Shown: positions 1-14,192, counted from the first letter of the stretch. The stretch is 62,000 bases of DNA from Acanthaster planci (GCF_001949145.1 NW_019091559.1:32515-94514); one strand, 5' to 3'. Notes: generated by a model from the sequence alone, not told the origin. Made by a program: numbers and translations.

Positions 1-1851
1 TCATATGAAAGCTCAAAGACCCAGGGAGTTGATTCCGGCAACAATTTACACAATTGCACCATTTTGGGGGCCAAACAATCTCCTTTCTCAAAAGATACTG
101 TTGGGGGGCACTTTTAATGCTAATGAGCTGGCCAGAAATTCTCACTTGAATTAGTGGTCTGCACCCTGAGGGTCGACGGTACCCAGCGACGAATCCAATT
201 GGTGTGTGGGTAGTATGGGTACGTATGCAGGCGTGGCATACATAGCGTGGACCTCTGCACAAATGAAGTCCAAATAATGTAGGATGCAATGACGTTGTGG
301 GGACACGTACACGTCCACACAATGTTTCCCCCTCTCTGAAGAACAGTTCAGAGGCATTTTCGGGTCAAGATTATTTGTGGCAAAATAAAGAGGAACAGTC
401 CAGGAAATCATCATCAAAAATCCAGCTCGAAGGAGTTAACCTAGTTGGAGAAAAGGAGCTTTTTCCTCAAGTTTACTTAGGCCTAACCACAGGAGAACAG
501 AGGAATGTCCACACTTTGTATGTAAAACAGGTGTGTTTGTTTTTGTGTGTGTACCGAATATTTTAAGTATACCATAATTTTCGGCATATGAACCACGGTT
601 TATACGTTGATTTTCAAGCTCAAGGTGACCACGATTCTGCATATTAATGAATCAATCTCTAGTCATATGTACCGTCATGAAGTTCCGGCAAATATCCACA
701 TTTCAGATGTTTCAAAGGGTTTGAAATCAATGTGGGGTGTAAAGAGAGGTGACTTTTTCTGGATAATTTTATTTCCATTTAAAATTCCCTCCATTTCAGT
801 CTCTACTTTCGGAAATGCAGTAAAAGGTAACATAAAAAATCCACTTTTTAGACAACCCCTCCCCTACAAAACAGTAACTTGGCTGTAGATAAACCCTTGT
901 GAGTTATGTTCCCCGGGAAATTAGATTTGACTTAAACAAGGAAAGGATTAATCGGGGCTTTCAAAGAAAAGTTTCAAAACGTAGCAAAAGAAGAGAACGA
1001 TAGTCAAGCTTTCTGACGGTGACTGATGCAGGTGCTCTCAACCACCGGCGAATATATTTAATACAACACACATTGAAAGGCTTACTATGAAAATGTCCTC
1101 TTACCGAAACATGTCACTAAATTCCTAATGTACGTGTGCCTTTCGCAGTATTCAACACATGTAAGCACCGCAAAGCTGCAGGCAGGCTTATTACAGAAGA
1201 GTTAACGACAACAAACAAAGCAAACCACGCAACACAAACACAAAACCACAACACTAATTTGTACAGTCTGTTTCAAATAACTGAAGAAATAAGTGAATGT
1301 GAAACTATTCAAGAAATTTAAGTGTGCATGTAGATAAATTTAAACGGTTTTAGTATATATCATATCCACAATGTTGATATATAAAATCACAAAAATCAAC
1401 CATCAGGATGAAAAACATACACTTTATAGCGTAATTTTCAGAAATCCATAACAGCTGAGATGTTCTCCTTTTGTCTACCCTATGGGCCTCGACCTGGACA
1501 ATAGCGGGGCTGTATTCTGAGAAAGAGAGGCTCTTTTGGTCGGAAATGAACTTCACTAGTTCACAAACGACTATGAAATGTATTTTTTTTTACATGTTAT
1601 AATGCGTAGTTTGATTCCGACTAGGGACAGAGTGTGTTGTCGTTTTGTGGCTTTTAACACCAAAGTCTGTAAATGGTAACTGAAAGTAAATAAAATTTCT
1701 AATGCTGACGTCACAAACTCATACGTGTGAGGTTATCGGTTGACAGATCTCATTAAGATTGAACACATCCAGAAATAAGAAGCACAAAGATACATTAAGT
1801 AGGGGCGTGACAGAAATGGCTGCCTAACTTTGCCCACAGCTTTTTTTCCAG
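1..1851. other. Flank downstream of GH3 copy 1; no gene seen
   Basis: Short open frames on both strands here have no recognisable motif, no splice-supported partner and no duplicate in the window. A diverged copy of a MITE end (consensus beginning TACCGTAATTTTCGG, see 35739) is visible at about 567-640. The rest is unique AT-rich sequence that presumably includes the 3' UTR of GH3 copy 1. Confidence 0.5.
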
Positions 1852-4800
1852 TTAAAGGTTAGAGTTATACACGTCCACCACAAACTTCATGAGAAAGTCC
1901 ACGGTAGCCTTTGTCCGTAATTTTTTGGGCATCTTGAACTGGTTATAACTAGCCGTCGAGTTCGCTATGGTGAAGTCTTGTAACTTTTTGAAGGATCCTG
2001 GGAGAACGATCATCACTCGAGCTTCGCTGATGGTGCCAACTTGCCGATAATTGTCGTAAAACTCATGTTGTTTACGGAGGGACTTGTCAAACTAAAAATG
2101 ATATGTACAAAAGACTCTCCATTTGGTTTCACAGGTTGCGGAAGATAAAAAAGGCACATTTTCATCAAATATCAACTCTTCACAGACATCACAACATTAA
2201 AAGTGGAAAAAGACAGATTTGAATCTATGTTACGATAATTACCAATGATTTTTGCTCTTCCGATAAACGTAAGTTCTCTAGTGAATCAAACTCGACGAAC
2301 AGCATATAGAACATGTCAAAATCGACACCTGTGAAATAAGCCAAAAACATAAGGTTCAAAAATGGAAAGAATTAACCAAACAAAAACTTACCTTCAAAGA
2401 ATTTAAAATTTCTAGCTTTGGGGTTCAGTTTTATCCTCGACGTTAGTCTAAAATTTTGTTAGTGCTGGGCACATTCCCCGCTGTCAGCAACTATGAAATC
2501 CTAGTATCAAATTAATAACTTGTATTTGCAATGCATATCTTTATAGATACATAAATTCCACGTGCTAATAATTAATGAAAGTTTAAAACATTTCCATTTC
2601 TCGATGGCTACTGAGCGAGGCACTCAGAATTTTGAGTGGCCACAGAGCAATTTTGAAGGACTGACAAATCACAAATAAATTTGGATGAGTGTACGTCAAA
2701 TATCCAGTCAGTTTGAGTTCAACTGGTCAATTTAAAGACAAGCTTGAATGCCAAAGATCATCTTTATCAATGGATTCAACTGCTACGTACACTGTACGCG
2801 TGTAGTAACGTGCCGGAATTTTTAAATGGTCTTTAAGCTTTAGTTGTTTTTAAGGTGTTAACACGTAGACTTCTGACGTGTGTGGTCCCGCAAATAGCGT
2901 CGTGGCAGCGCCCCTTTCGCCCCCAAAATACAGGTTATTAGACTGCTTATCACTCAGTTTTCAATATCAATGAAACTGCTTTCACTGGCGGCGGAAGCAT
3001 GGGTGGAGCAGAAGGCCAGCCCTCCCCCCCCCACATTTTCATCGGGGGCTTGACCCTCTATTTTTTGCAGGTCCTATAATGGGATGGTGCAGAATGGATT
3101 GGCATATTAATGGCTGATGCCGGATGGTCTAAAAACTGCCCCCCCCCCTTGAAAATCGTTCCGCCACTGGTGACGGCTGTCTATTTATGGAGGCATTTAT
3201 AGCAAGATGATACCTGGACTGGTATTGTTTTCGACCCCTTACCGTCCTGATCTTCGTAAAGCAGTGGACTTTCTGCGCATGTCCATTCCACGAGTGTGAC
3301 TCCTGGCCAGTTTCCCAAGCTTTCCTGTATGGCGTTGTTCACGACAAGCTTGTTAATCTTCTCGCTGCGTAAATTGAGCAGCTCGCCCGTTCTGAATTAA
3401 ACAAAAATCCACAGAAACAGCCTTATGTAGTGTATGCAGATGCTAGCACTTCCCGAGTCTAAAATGAACAAAACCAGTTTGTCTATCAAGTAGGTATGAA
3501 TTTTCTGTGAACATCCCCTATTTACATCTTCCTGAACTTAGAATTTTTCTTTTGAATTAATTTAAGTTACCATGTTATGTCAAGTTTCTAGGAATTTTTA
3601 GTGCAGACCTCGGATGTCTATCACAAGTAAGGAACACGTCACCCTGTTTCAAAGTTATAAGAATGCAATTCAAATTACCAGTGACAAAGGGTTTCTTACT
3701 CGTGCTTGGTTTCGATATGGACTTAACATCGCTGATTTATACGTCATAAATTCAGCAAGTTGAAACACACACCTGTATTTAACCTGAATCACTGGGCAGT
3801 TCTCATGGAAACCAACAACCTCCACCACGTCACCCATGCGGTAGCGGTAAAACCCTGAAATGGAGGTTATTACAGTCTCGTAGCGCTTGCCAACCTCGAC
3901 CTCATCAATTAGCAGTGTCTCAGGACTATCCCCTCCACTGCAAGAAATTTACGAAAGTCACACACCTTGTAACTAAGACAAACAGGATTACAAATTACAT
4001 CTTAAAATGTACCTCCTTCCAGCAGGAACCTAGCTGCTGGTCAGGGAAACCCCCAACAAGTTTGGAAATTGAGGAGAGACCCTAGAAGTAAGCTATGCCT
4101 AGCAACATTGGAATACTGCCAACGGCAAACTCGTCCATTCAACTGGTATTCAAACTGCTGTCAAAATGGCAGATGTGAAGAAGTCATTGAGTCGTTACTT
4201 GAATCTTTCCCCACTCATGCCATGGAGTTGCTGTGAGGTATTGTGGTATGATTTACTCTGAGACTGGCAAAAACTAACAAACAATAAGCAGGTGCTGCGG
4301 TGATTCCATTTCGTGTCCAGAATTCATACCTGAATTCCTCTGGGATAAACTCCAACATGACTTCACTAGGCAATAGGACATACTGTTGAGGTCTTCCATC
4401 CATCCACAGGTTGATACCCAGGGATAGGCACTCAGTGCAGGCATACGAAGGGCTATAGAACTTGGTGCCTGTGTTTTAATGCAGCCAGGTTTCAAAAGAA
4501 ATCTTGGCTTAGAAGTTTCAATTTTTTAGGATCTTAATGAGTCTATGAATACGCTGAAAAAAGTGAGGTGACCTGCTCGTCTGATTCTCACATGCAATTT
4601 AAACTTACCCATTCAGGGTAGGATCCAGGAATTTTTCCAGAGGGGGTCAGGACGGAGGTTTTTTATAAATTGTCTCACTTTTACGGACAAGCAGAAACAT
4701 TGACAATACTATACATGGCATACATTGTGTATTTCACATATTATTGGTGTACTACATGACTTTTTTTTTTTAACCCTAACCCTACTTTCAACTTTTTGTT

Positions 4801-7800
4801 TCGATATCTCATTGTATATTTTTTACTGTTTTTTGTACTGAGTTTTTCCACATTCATCAGCAAAACCAATTTACATTGGTTTGTACACCAAAAATGCTGC
4901 ATTTTGGTCTGAAGTTTATAGTTTCGGTGATTCATTGTTGTTAACGTATAATCATCAATCCCTTTCTCGGAAATGCAAATTCTCAGTAAGTAAATTCTGG
5001 GTTATCAATTTGAACAGAAAAACCTAAGCACCGATCTTTGTCTGCCCTGGATCACATCATGGCAACAGCGCCCTCAGTCAAGTAGGCATCACCAATTTTA
5101 GAACGAAAACCCTGTCTGACAAATTTGATAAAGTCAGAGAGCAATTGCAAAGCGTTTTAAAGGACCAATTGGCAGGGCAAATCACTACTTCTCTACAGAA
5201 TTTTAACATATTGAAAGGTATAGCAAAAATGTGAATGTGTGAACTGTCAAGGCGTGGATTCAGAGGAGTTGGGGGTCAGCACCCCTCACACACACTCACC
5301 CCTCACACAAAATTAAACTGAAGTAACAACTTTAGCAGTTTTAAAGAAGATGACATCCTGCCACTCATAAGAAGCTAGATAAGTACATCGGTAACAGTGC
5401 ATTTCTTGTGTCCTGTGAAAATGAGACATAAAAAGACAAACGGGCTCACCCCAGAAAGTTTCTGCATCTGCCCCCAGTGTCTCTATTTTTAAATTAAGTG
5501 TATTTATATAGGGAAGCGTGTTTTAGGGGGCACTATAGTTTATTTGGCACGCCGCCCAGCCCGTTAGAAATGTATAACAAATTCCCGCGAAGGAAGTGCG
5601 GTGGGCGTGCGAGTAATAATTATAATCCTTTCCAGTGTGGGCACCACAGAGTGAGTATCTTGGGATTAATCTGTTACCATGAAAACTAGCTTTTCGCACT
5701 GTAATAGCTGATAGTCTCTTCACCTTCGCAATCTATGATTCCATAGTGTGTGATCCGACTTGATGATTATTGGGGTCATATAGCAGAACGCGGAATGAGT
5801 GATTTTGAGGGAGAATTCACCGTCTTAAATGTGAAAGTTTTACGTGAAGCGTAATGTGATATTGTCGTGTTCACTCAACATTGTATTTCAGCTGTTTGTT
5901 TGTGTGGCGACTAGTATGATTTACACTAGTGTTTCGATCTTTACTCCATACACTATTCATTAATTAGGTGCTGTCTGGAAGGCCAAGTCCACGGTCGCTC
6001 ACCGGCCTGGCATTCGGGGAATTTGAGGAAATTGTGAATTTGAGTACAGTAATTGGAATTTGAGGAATTCGGGGAATAGGCCCTTATGGCATTTCATGTA
6101 AAAGAATAACTAGAGATCTGAATCATTTAATTGCAATCATACCTGGACATTTGAACCCTCAAAAGTTGACATATAAATAAAACTCTGTCTAATTGAGACA
6201 GTTACACTTGGACTCTTCCTGCCCGTCTTCCTTTGCCTTGGCGTCCTTAAACTAATAATTTAAGCGGACCTCCTTATTTTATGGCCTGTGATTACATTTA
6301 TATCTTCAAACAATTTAACCTATACGAATGATACAGACCTTTGGTGTAGTTTTCCTGGAGTTTCTTCATGTACCCCGAAACGTCAATTGTGAGAACACAC
6401 TTAAGATACGGCCAGATCCGGCTAGCGATACCTACAAAGCCTCGAGCAAACTCCGCTCTCAGCTCATCAGCCCTAGCTGGGTTGGGCTTCAATGCAGCAT
6501 TCACGGACTGTCGAATATCTTCATCTAGGTTCAAGTTAGGATTTATCTTGCCTTGAGACAAATCCGCCAACAACATGTCTTGTTTGTCCTCAAGCACTGC
6601 AAACGCCCTGTAAACCTGCGACGCAAATGGGGTCAGGAACACCGAAATGTTTTTGTCCGTTAGAGAAAAAAGAAGGTGGACGTAGGTTGCTTCAAAGTCC
6701 GTTGAAATCTTGTAAGCAGGGAAAGGCGTGTTCGAAAGGGAACCTGTCAAGAACTTCGAGGCTCTGCTTTCCGGGATGAATGACACTGCCGCCACAAGAA
6801 GTCCGGATTTTGTAAATCGATGGGCAGATCTGCAATATATAGTAGCTATCTTTTGGACGGGACTAACCCCTGCCAGGCGTTGGAGATACACACCTGCTAC
6901 TAGTCTCCCACTTTTCGAGATCACCAGTGGGATAAGCTTTCCCTTGCCCGTGGTACCCGAAGACAGTCCAAACCTTTCCACTTTGGTCGCCACACAGACG
7001 TTCTTCTCTCCGTCCGCCAGTCTCTGGAAGTAATCCTGGTAGTGGTCATACTTGGTGAGTGGATGTTTGTCTCGGAAATCTTGCAGTGATTTTATGCCTT
7101 TTAAGTATCGTTTGCCGTACTCCGTATTCGCATCACGGGAGATTAATTCCCTGAGAAATGTTTCCTGCGCTTTGCGCGGCTCTTTCCAGGCCTTTGTGAG
7201 CTTTGATACAATAAGCGGGCCAAACAGACCAATGAACTGGAAGTAGGTGTATTCCAACAGGAGCGTCATTAGAGTGTGAGTCTCGGAACATCGCAGTGTT
7301 GAGATGTGAAACGCAATCATCGTGGAAAGGCTACCACATGCCACAAAAAAACCTGAAAAGAATATTAAAAATATTTTCTTTTTTTTCTACGTGGAGTCTC
7401 TGCATTGGCTGGTAAAACTAGAGTTGTTTGATTCCATTTCGGAACTCTTGAGCCTGAAGTGTTATCCGTAATTAATTAATTAATTCCTGGTATAGCTCTA
7501 GGCCAGTGTCAGTTACAGTGTCAATTCTTTTCGTCTCATTTTCAGATTTTCTTAAAACATTGCCTGGCCTAGTCAGTAGTGCAATGGTGTCAGTGTGGAT
7601 TATTGGAGAGGGAAGGAGGAAAGTGAAAGTAGTCAACAAATAAGATTACTAAGTGTATTATGCAGGGGTTGCAAAAGCTTTGGATGATGGTCGTAAATGG
7701 ACAAATGGTTGTAAAGATGGTCAGTAAAATAAGGATATTATGCTTTGCTAAATCAGTTTGGCACTTGCATAACATATACTGATATAAGTCAATCGCTGTA

Positions 7801-9074
7801 TTTTAGGTCTGGGTATTGTGCATGGTACTGCCATGTATTACATGATTTCGACAGGCCTTTTTTACTTAATGTATATACGTAACCTCTGAGAGTATACATT
7901 TTGCAATTAACCAATGACAACCAGCTTGGTTTTGCAACCAGTTGAGTTTGTGCACGGTGTGGCTGTTCTCTCATTCAGATAGATTTGAAATAGAAAAAAC
8001 AACTTACGATATCTTCATTAAAACCTCAGACAGTCTCCCTATGTTCAGCAATATCTCCATAGGCCCCCTATAGGGAGATATATTCGTTTGGACAACTTAC
8101 GCAAGGAATATACCATAACATAGAAGGGGTGTTGGGGAAAATGAAGTTAAGTTCTAGAACGAAATTGTTAGAAATCCATCATATGTTGACTTCTTTTGAC
8201 TCTCTGACTTAAAATAAAGGTATTTATGAATGGTCTTTCAGAGGGATCGGTAGCGGGTGTTACAGTTAATAATCGCGGATCTTTGCCTGGTACCATTTAT
8301 GTGAGTTTGCTTTAAACTTGAAACGCTCTGTAAAAAAAAAAGAAAGAGACTTTGTTTTGCTAAATAACTCGTTAAATCTCCCCAATTCAGCCACTGGTTA
8401 TCTTTAAATAACGTAACATCTACGAGACCGCGAAATTCCAACCTATTTTATCAGATTACGTACCGGTACCGAAAAGAGCGACATAGAACTACATAGTCCA
8501 ACAGTACACCATGGATGCTTACACCAAGCCCACTAACAATCGGGCGATATAACGAAAGAAAATGTGTGCTGGGTTTTAAGCTTGTTATAAACGATGTACA
8601 AGTCAGGAAGACATGGGTAATCTGTATATCTTTGCCAATTTATCATAGTTCATCCGTCTTGAAAACGACAAAGCATGACACCGCTGGCCGTGTTACCAAA
8701 GCGTAGCTCAAGTACAAGAGGGGTAGCAAGTCATTACTTGCAAGTCCAAGTCAACTGACTCGAGCCTTCATCTCTGGTACAACATGTCTTGAACGTTATC
8801 AAAACTGGTCAGTCACGTTACATCATGACAATCGATTCCTATTAACGTTGAGACCATTGAGCCAACCGCAGTCCTAAGTGGCCAGTCCAAAACCAGCTGG
8901 ATGTTCCAAAGTGTAGTTGAGACATATCTACGACCTCACATGTCATTGCTTACCTGTGACAGCCAGTGACAACCAAGAAGTTTCTTTTTTCACATATACC
9001 TCGATGACAGACACAGTGAGATAAGCAGAGACCATGCCCCACAAAAGACACTGAAATCTCCATTTAGTGAGCAT
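1852..9074 (-). CDS. GH3 domain-containing protein, copy 1 (GHDC-like), seven coding exons
   Basis: Coding exons, 5' to 3' on the minus strand, are 9074-8954, 7352-6339, 4468-4330, 3937-3773, 3391-3243, 2328-2243 and 2091-1852 (TAA). All introns are GT-AG, and the total is 1914 nt (637 residues plus stop). The GH3 family is an acyl-adenylating branch of the firefly-luciferase superfamily; the substrate of animal members is not known to me. Visible motifs are the nucleotide-binding loop SSGTTGKGK at about residues 171-179, YACTE at 387-391 (in the position of the plant YxSSE motif) and YRMGD at 457-461. Exon 1 encodes a hydrophobic signal or anchor segment at about residues 8-28, followed by a second hydrophobic stretch in exon 2, so an ER or secretory location is inferred. 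The start at 9074 was chosen because it aligns with copy 2; the same frame stays open upstream to 9206. The copy looks intact. Confidence 0.9.
2983..3172. mobile_element. MITE in intron 5 of GH3 copy 1
   Basis: A roughly 190 bp element is bounded by imperfect inverted repeats related to CAGTGGCGGAACGAT, with C-tracts near each end. There is no coding capacity. It lies between exon 5 (3243) and exon 6 (2328) and is absent from the equivalent intron of copy 2, so it inserted after the duplication. Confidence 0.5.
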
Positions 9075-9801
9075 GACGGTGTTGAGCAGAGCGAGCTTCA
9101 AAATAAGAAACACGAATAATCGGAATATCAGAGCGCTTGATTCGTCGCAAAGAAATTCAGCTACGACGGCAGCACATATAAAATAGAGATAACACAGACC
9201 TGGCACGACTAGACCATGAGGCTTTAAGGGATTTTCTCACGAACGCACTGCAATCTTTACGCGCTGGTACTGATTACGTAACAGTGTATATTGATATTTA
9301 TACAAATGCAAACAGCTCAACCGCGATTCTGTTGAGTAGCATCAGGCGTTATGTCGGCTGGCATTTAACAATTGGTGCTTGCGATGTAGGGGTCCACGGT
9401 GTTTTGTACTGGGGGGGGGGGCAAATGGTACTCAAGGCGAAGCCGCGGACTCGCGTGGAGGGTGCCATTTCTCCCAAGGGTGTACAAAACCCATGGACTG
9501 CGTCACAGCAGGTAGCAATGGTTTTTGTTATACCCATGGGTCGTGGATTGATCTTATGGGTCTAATTATGTGTGGTATATATATGCATATTTTATTGCAA
9601 GATAAACTAAAAAACTTTGAAACACTTGAACAGCGAATTATATATTAAATTACAAGGAAAGTTATTGATTGTGATGTCCTTTGTTGACCTGTTTTGTTTG
9701 TTTGTTGGGGTGTTGGGGTGTTTGTTTCTTTGTTTGTTCAATGGTCTTTTGGGGAAATCTACGATTTATAACAAACTGGTTTATTACTACAGAAACCTGG
9801 G

Positions 9802-10160
9802 ATTCATAAAGCACAGGGAGTAGCACTTACGAACGTACACAGTACTTCAGTGTCCCCCACATAATTCACATCTCTAACAATAACTGGTCCGTAGTATTGG
9901 TTGAATTTCAAAATGGAGGAGTATACGAGAAGATAACGGCATATAAGCATTGAAATAAACAAGCAATGGCAATCGCAGCAGAAACGGTGATCAGAGCATA
10001 CTCGTGTCCCACGGTGCACGAACAGAAGTTTCCTAGCCCGCGGGTCTCCGTCATGTATAGCCAGAGTGAAGGGAGTGGGACTTGTGAACAGACACAGGCT
10101 TCAATGTCCCCCACACGGATCACATTTCCTACAATAGTTGGTGCGCAGTAGCACCACAGC
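9802..10160. repeat. Pair of about 70 bp direct repeats 254 bp apart
   Basis: About 9832-9901 and 10086-10155 are diverged copies of one sequence; both contain GTGTCCCCCACA. On the minus strand they read as part of open frames that also include a hydrophobic helix-like stretch between the copies. The differences between copies show no bias toward silent codon positions, so I do not call a gene. Nothing else is recognisable. Confidence 0.4.
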
Positions 10161-10369
10161 TATGTACCCTCGCACCAAAGAATAAACTATTACAACGCAG
10201 TAGACACGACACATCAACTGTGGGAAAGATCACTGTTATCTATCATTTTTTGCGGCCTGGCAAAATCGTCAGTGCGATGGACGTCTGAATGATGCATGCG
10301 CGCTTGTGGCATATCACGTGATCAGTTCGTGACCAATAATTTTTCACTAATTACGACCGCTGTAGCACA

Positions 10370-12100
10370 TAGTTGGCGCGTTCAATTAGCTTATGTAGTA
10401 GAGGTGAGTTTAATCTTTCTTTTTTTCTTAGTCCACGTAGTTATATAGGAGTGGTACCCCCCACTTTACCCAGCAAAATCCTGCATTGTGTGTACCCCTG
10501 TGTAAAGTGTTGTTTAAGAGGCATGCAGCTCTATGACCAGGCATGCTTAGGGTCTTTGTTCAGTAAGCAGGTCAGCAGCCAAGGAGTGCACATGTACATA
10601 AAGTCTCCTCTGAAGATGTGTAGGACCTGCAGTGGAATTGGTGAGTTTCTAACTTTTGTATAAGTTTAAACAGTCAATTATCATTTATTTATTTGTGTTA
10701 AATCATAAGAACCATGTGCCTAGAAAATTGTTCTCTTTGATGAGTTAGAAAATAGTTCCATTTTTTTACTTTACAGTTTAGTTTTGTAAGAGAGTTGAAG
10801 CTTAGATAGAAGAAGACTGAGTTCCTGGAGTTAAGCAGAATTAGCCCAGCCATATAAGCTGTTTCATCATTTCCGATCCTTGGGCTTCTTGAATATTTTT
10901 TTCCCTTTTGGGTGCATTCTGGAAAGGATATGTAGTTTATTTTAATTCGAGGAAGTTTTGTGTTTCTTTGGATAATTTATTTGGTTTTAGCAGTTCATGT
11001 GTTTATCCAATAGAAGATCAAATCGAAGTGTTCCTAGGATTGCTCTTAGATTTCACTTGTAAGCAGTCTTTTAGGAGAGTGTTTCTAACGTACATGTAAG
11101 GTTACCATACTTTGGAGAACATGGGTTTTTGTGAGCTAATGCACTGAAGTGAGGTGTTGAGGTGTTGACAGTGGAACAAATTTAGGATCTGGAAGTTCCT
11201 CCTTCTTTTACAGCCTTAGATTTAAAGTGCCTGACGTTTTATGAACAGATTTAACCTTTCCATTTTATCCTTGTATATTTTAGTTATGTGTTTTTGGCAT
11301 ATGTGTAAACTTTTGTATTTTTCTATTGCCATGTGGTTGAACATGTATCCTGGACAAGACAGTTTTCTTTGTTCACCCTTCCTATGCCTCAACACGTGGT
11401 TGGAGCAATTTTAGTTTACGACTAGGGATTAGGATTAGTGTTGCCTGCCTTCCAAGAAGTGGCCAAGTCCTTTGTTTATTGCATCATGATTATTCAGGAG
11501 TTCAGCCTGACTTCTTGTATATACATGTAAGCCCCCTGCTTAGGTTATGATTAGGATGAAGCCTTCACATGTACTTGCCTTGTATAATGCACTGAATAGT
11601 TCTTTGTTGTAGCATTCATTTATAAGTTTTCCATTTTTTTTTTCTGCACAAGTTGTTGAAGTTTGATTGTAATTGATTTGTGCCTTTTCTTGATACTGTG
11701 TTTGGTTTTGGGTTTTGCGTTTGGTTTGGTTCTGGTTTGGTCTTTTGGGGGGTAGTTATTTTCTTAGTACCTGGTTCCTTTTTTTGTACTGCTGATATTT
11801 ATCGAGAGTCTTTTACTAAAAGGTTAAGGTTTACTAGTCTGAAGAATTGAATTTCCAGGTCTCAAGGTTACGGTATGAGGTATTTTCACTAATTTTGGGT
11901 TTTTGTTTTTTTTTTACTTTTCTTTGACTTTTCATTTTTGTTACTTTTTTGTCGGCTAAGAAGTTACTTAATAGATTGTAAATTATTTATTTTTTTCTAA
12001 ATTGGTTCTTGGTTGTTGAACAAAACAGTTTTTTTTCTTTTGACTTTTTTTTGGAGATCCAACTCTTCTTCTGTCCTGTCTTATTGTTTTTTTTAGAAAG
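10370..12100. other. G/T-rich, strand-asymmetric non-coding block
   Basis: The plus strand is conspicuously rich in T and G and poor in C over about 1.7 kb, with many runs of T. No gene, TIR or LTR was found. A transcribed non-coding unit or an old retroelement 3' region would be possible readings. Confidence 0.35.
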
Positions 12101-12447
12101 ACCTCGCGATTCGTCCTTAGTTGATCCCTAGTTAGGGAGTATTTTGTGCGAGCGATTTCCCCCAGAGTTGTCTTCGTCTAGTGTTCCATTTTTCCAGGTT
12201 ACACTTACACGTGTAAATCAACTTACACGAGACTGTTCGTTTAGCTATCACGTGATCTTCGTGCCTGCCCTGGTGTCAGCCTCCACTACCCCGGCTAGCG
12301 AGCGGGCCTCTGGAGGCTGCCCAAGTGTAATGACGTCACTAATGGACTGGTCGAGCATGGACATGATGGAACGTGGCGGGACGTTGCTCTCACTTCTCTT
12401 GCATTATCTCAATTGTGAACAGATGTTGTTTTCGTTAAAGTTTTTTT

Positions 12448-12545
12448 AGCTGTTCCCAATCTCTGTTGGGAACAGCTATTGTAATCGTTATATATCTCTC
12501 TCTTTTTTTGGCTGTTCCCAATCTAAATTGGGAGAAGCTTTTGTA
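12448..12545. repeat. Tandem hairpin repeat (62 bp period, two copies)
   Basis: Unit 1 (12448-12477) is a perfect 12 bp-arm hairpin built on AGCTGTTCCCAA, followed by TTGTAATCGTT. Unit 2 begins at about 12511 with a degraded right arm and the same TTGTAATCGTT tail. The function is unknown. The repeat lies at the start of the dispersed-repeat zone between the two GH3 genes. Confidence 0.6.
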
Positions 12546-12589
12546 ATCGTTAATTTTTTTTCTTTTCCCGCTGTTTTTTATCCTAAGGG

Positions 12590-13240
12590 GCACTTCGGCA
12601 ATTATTTTAAGTCTAACCAATTTCAAACTTGGTATAACAATTATCCATCAACAGAACAAGTACCGCAAATTTTTTTTAATCGGGACGTCATCAGGGGTCA
12701 CGTGACCTCAATTCAAAAGTTCATTCTTTACAGTCTAATAACTAGTAAACTATTTGACCGATTTATTTCAAATTTGGTATGCACATAGTCAGGGACGTGT
12801 TATAGTTGCAAATTGAAATCTTGACCTCATGTGACCTCTACTTCCGGTTTGACCGGAAGTTGTATGTGAAAACAAAATCATTGTATCTCGTGACTTATAA
12901 CATCTAATCGGATTGATAATTTACAGTACTTTAGAAGTCTATGGACAGATAATTGTATTACAATATTATTAAAATACTTTTTATTGTTTTTCAGTTCTTC
13001 AATATTTGTTTTCTTTTTAGTCTAATAACTGGAAAACTATTGGCCCGATTGAAGTCAAATTTGGTATGTGTAGGGTTATAAATGAAAATGGATATTTTGC
13101 CCTCATGTGACCTCTACTTCCTGTTTGACCGGAAGAAGTATTTTAACACAAGAATTATATCTCGTGAACTATACGTTCAATTGTAGTGATAATTTGTTTT
13201 TTGTTATACATGCCACTTTGGCAATTATTTTAATACAGTT
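12590..13240. repeat. Diverged tandem repeat of about 280 bp with CCGGAAGT palindrome
   Basis: Two copies share text around 12717-12860 and 13018-13136. Copy 1 contains a perfect palindrome at 12840-12860 (ACTTCCGGT, three-base spacer, ACCGGAAGT). The same zone carries GGTCACGTGACC at 12696-12707 next to a GACGTCATC, linking it to the repeat family in intron 1 of GH3 copy 2. No coding potential is seen. Confidence 0.5.
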
Positions 13241-14192
13241 AATTGCAAACTTATGGTACCCATTGACAGTCATCAAAAGACAATAAAAACATTTTGGAAC
13301 AGCTATGTGTTTGTTCACAAACACATTTTTCTAGTTTATGTATTGCTTTATTTAAGTTCAGATGTGGTTGTGAAGGAGCTTAACATAACGGTGCAACACG
13401 TGATATCCAAAGTTGTATGTAACCAAACTACTGCTTGGCAGGACCATTAGAAATGCAAATCACACGGTATGGGGAAGGTACTGATGCATTGCAAAACTTA
13501 GACCTGTCTTGGGCCGTACTGGGAGCTGTCCCGGACCACTGTGTTGTACAGGGCATCACCGACCGCACTGCCGCTTAGTCTCGAATGAGGTGAGCGCAAT
13601 GAGCGCACTGCACCATTGGCACAGCGTGGAGACGAGGAGGATCCGGGCTTTATTCGTCGGCGCTGGGAAGGGTTGATGACCCTGCATAGATTGCTGGGAA
13701 GGAAATACGTCACGCGCGGTCTTAGCCAACGACGCCCAGATCATTGTGGGTAAATTCTTGCCAGGCGTGCGAGTTGTCTCAATATTTTTTGTCAATTTGT
13801 TTTCCCTTTCTTTCTTATTGCTCAAAATATTCTCATTACACGTTATTAGTTCATCCAAAATTGAATGCTATAATCAATGATTACAGATATATCGCCTAAA
13901 GACACTTAGCGAGAAGATAAAATTGATTACCACACTGTTCTTGTACCAAGGCCATGTTTTTCTCATGCACTTTGCCCTTGCCCAAACATTGCAATTGGCG
14001 AACCTAGCAAATTAAACAACACTTAGAAATTGACAACCTCGCGGTCGCAGGTCCTACACATTGTAGCCAATCATAGTGCAAAGCCATCAGCCCTTCCCAG
14101 CGAGCTACGTAAAGACTCAGGCTAGTTGAACCAGAGCGACGAGGGACAAGGGAGTGTCTCGCTCGACAAACGATTCGGACGTAGTGGTGACG

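Noticed and set aside
6328-7246. Plus-strand open frames opposite GH3 copy 1
   Set aside because: They are antisense shadows of exon 2 of GH3 copy 1.
9804-10123. Two minus-strand frames with a hydrophobic segment and duplicated YVGDTE/RVGDIE-like text
   Set aside because: The duplicated DNA shows no silent-site bias and no convincing exon set, so it is listed as a direct repeat only.
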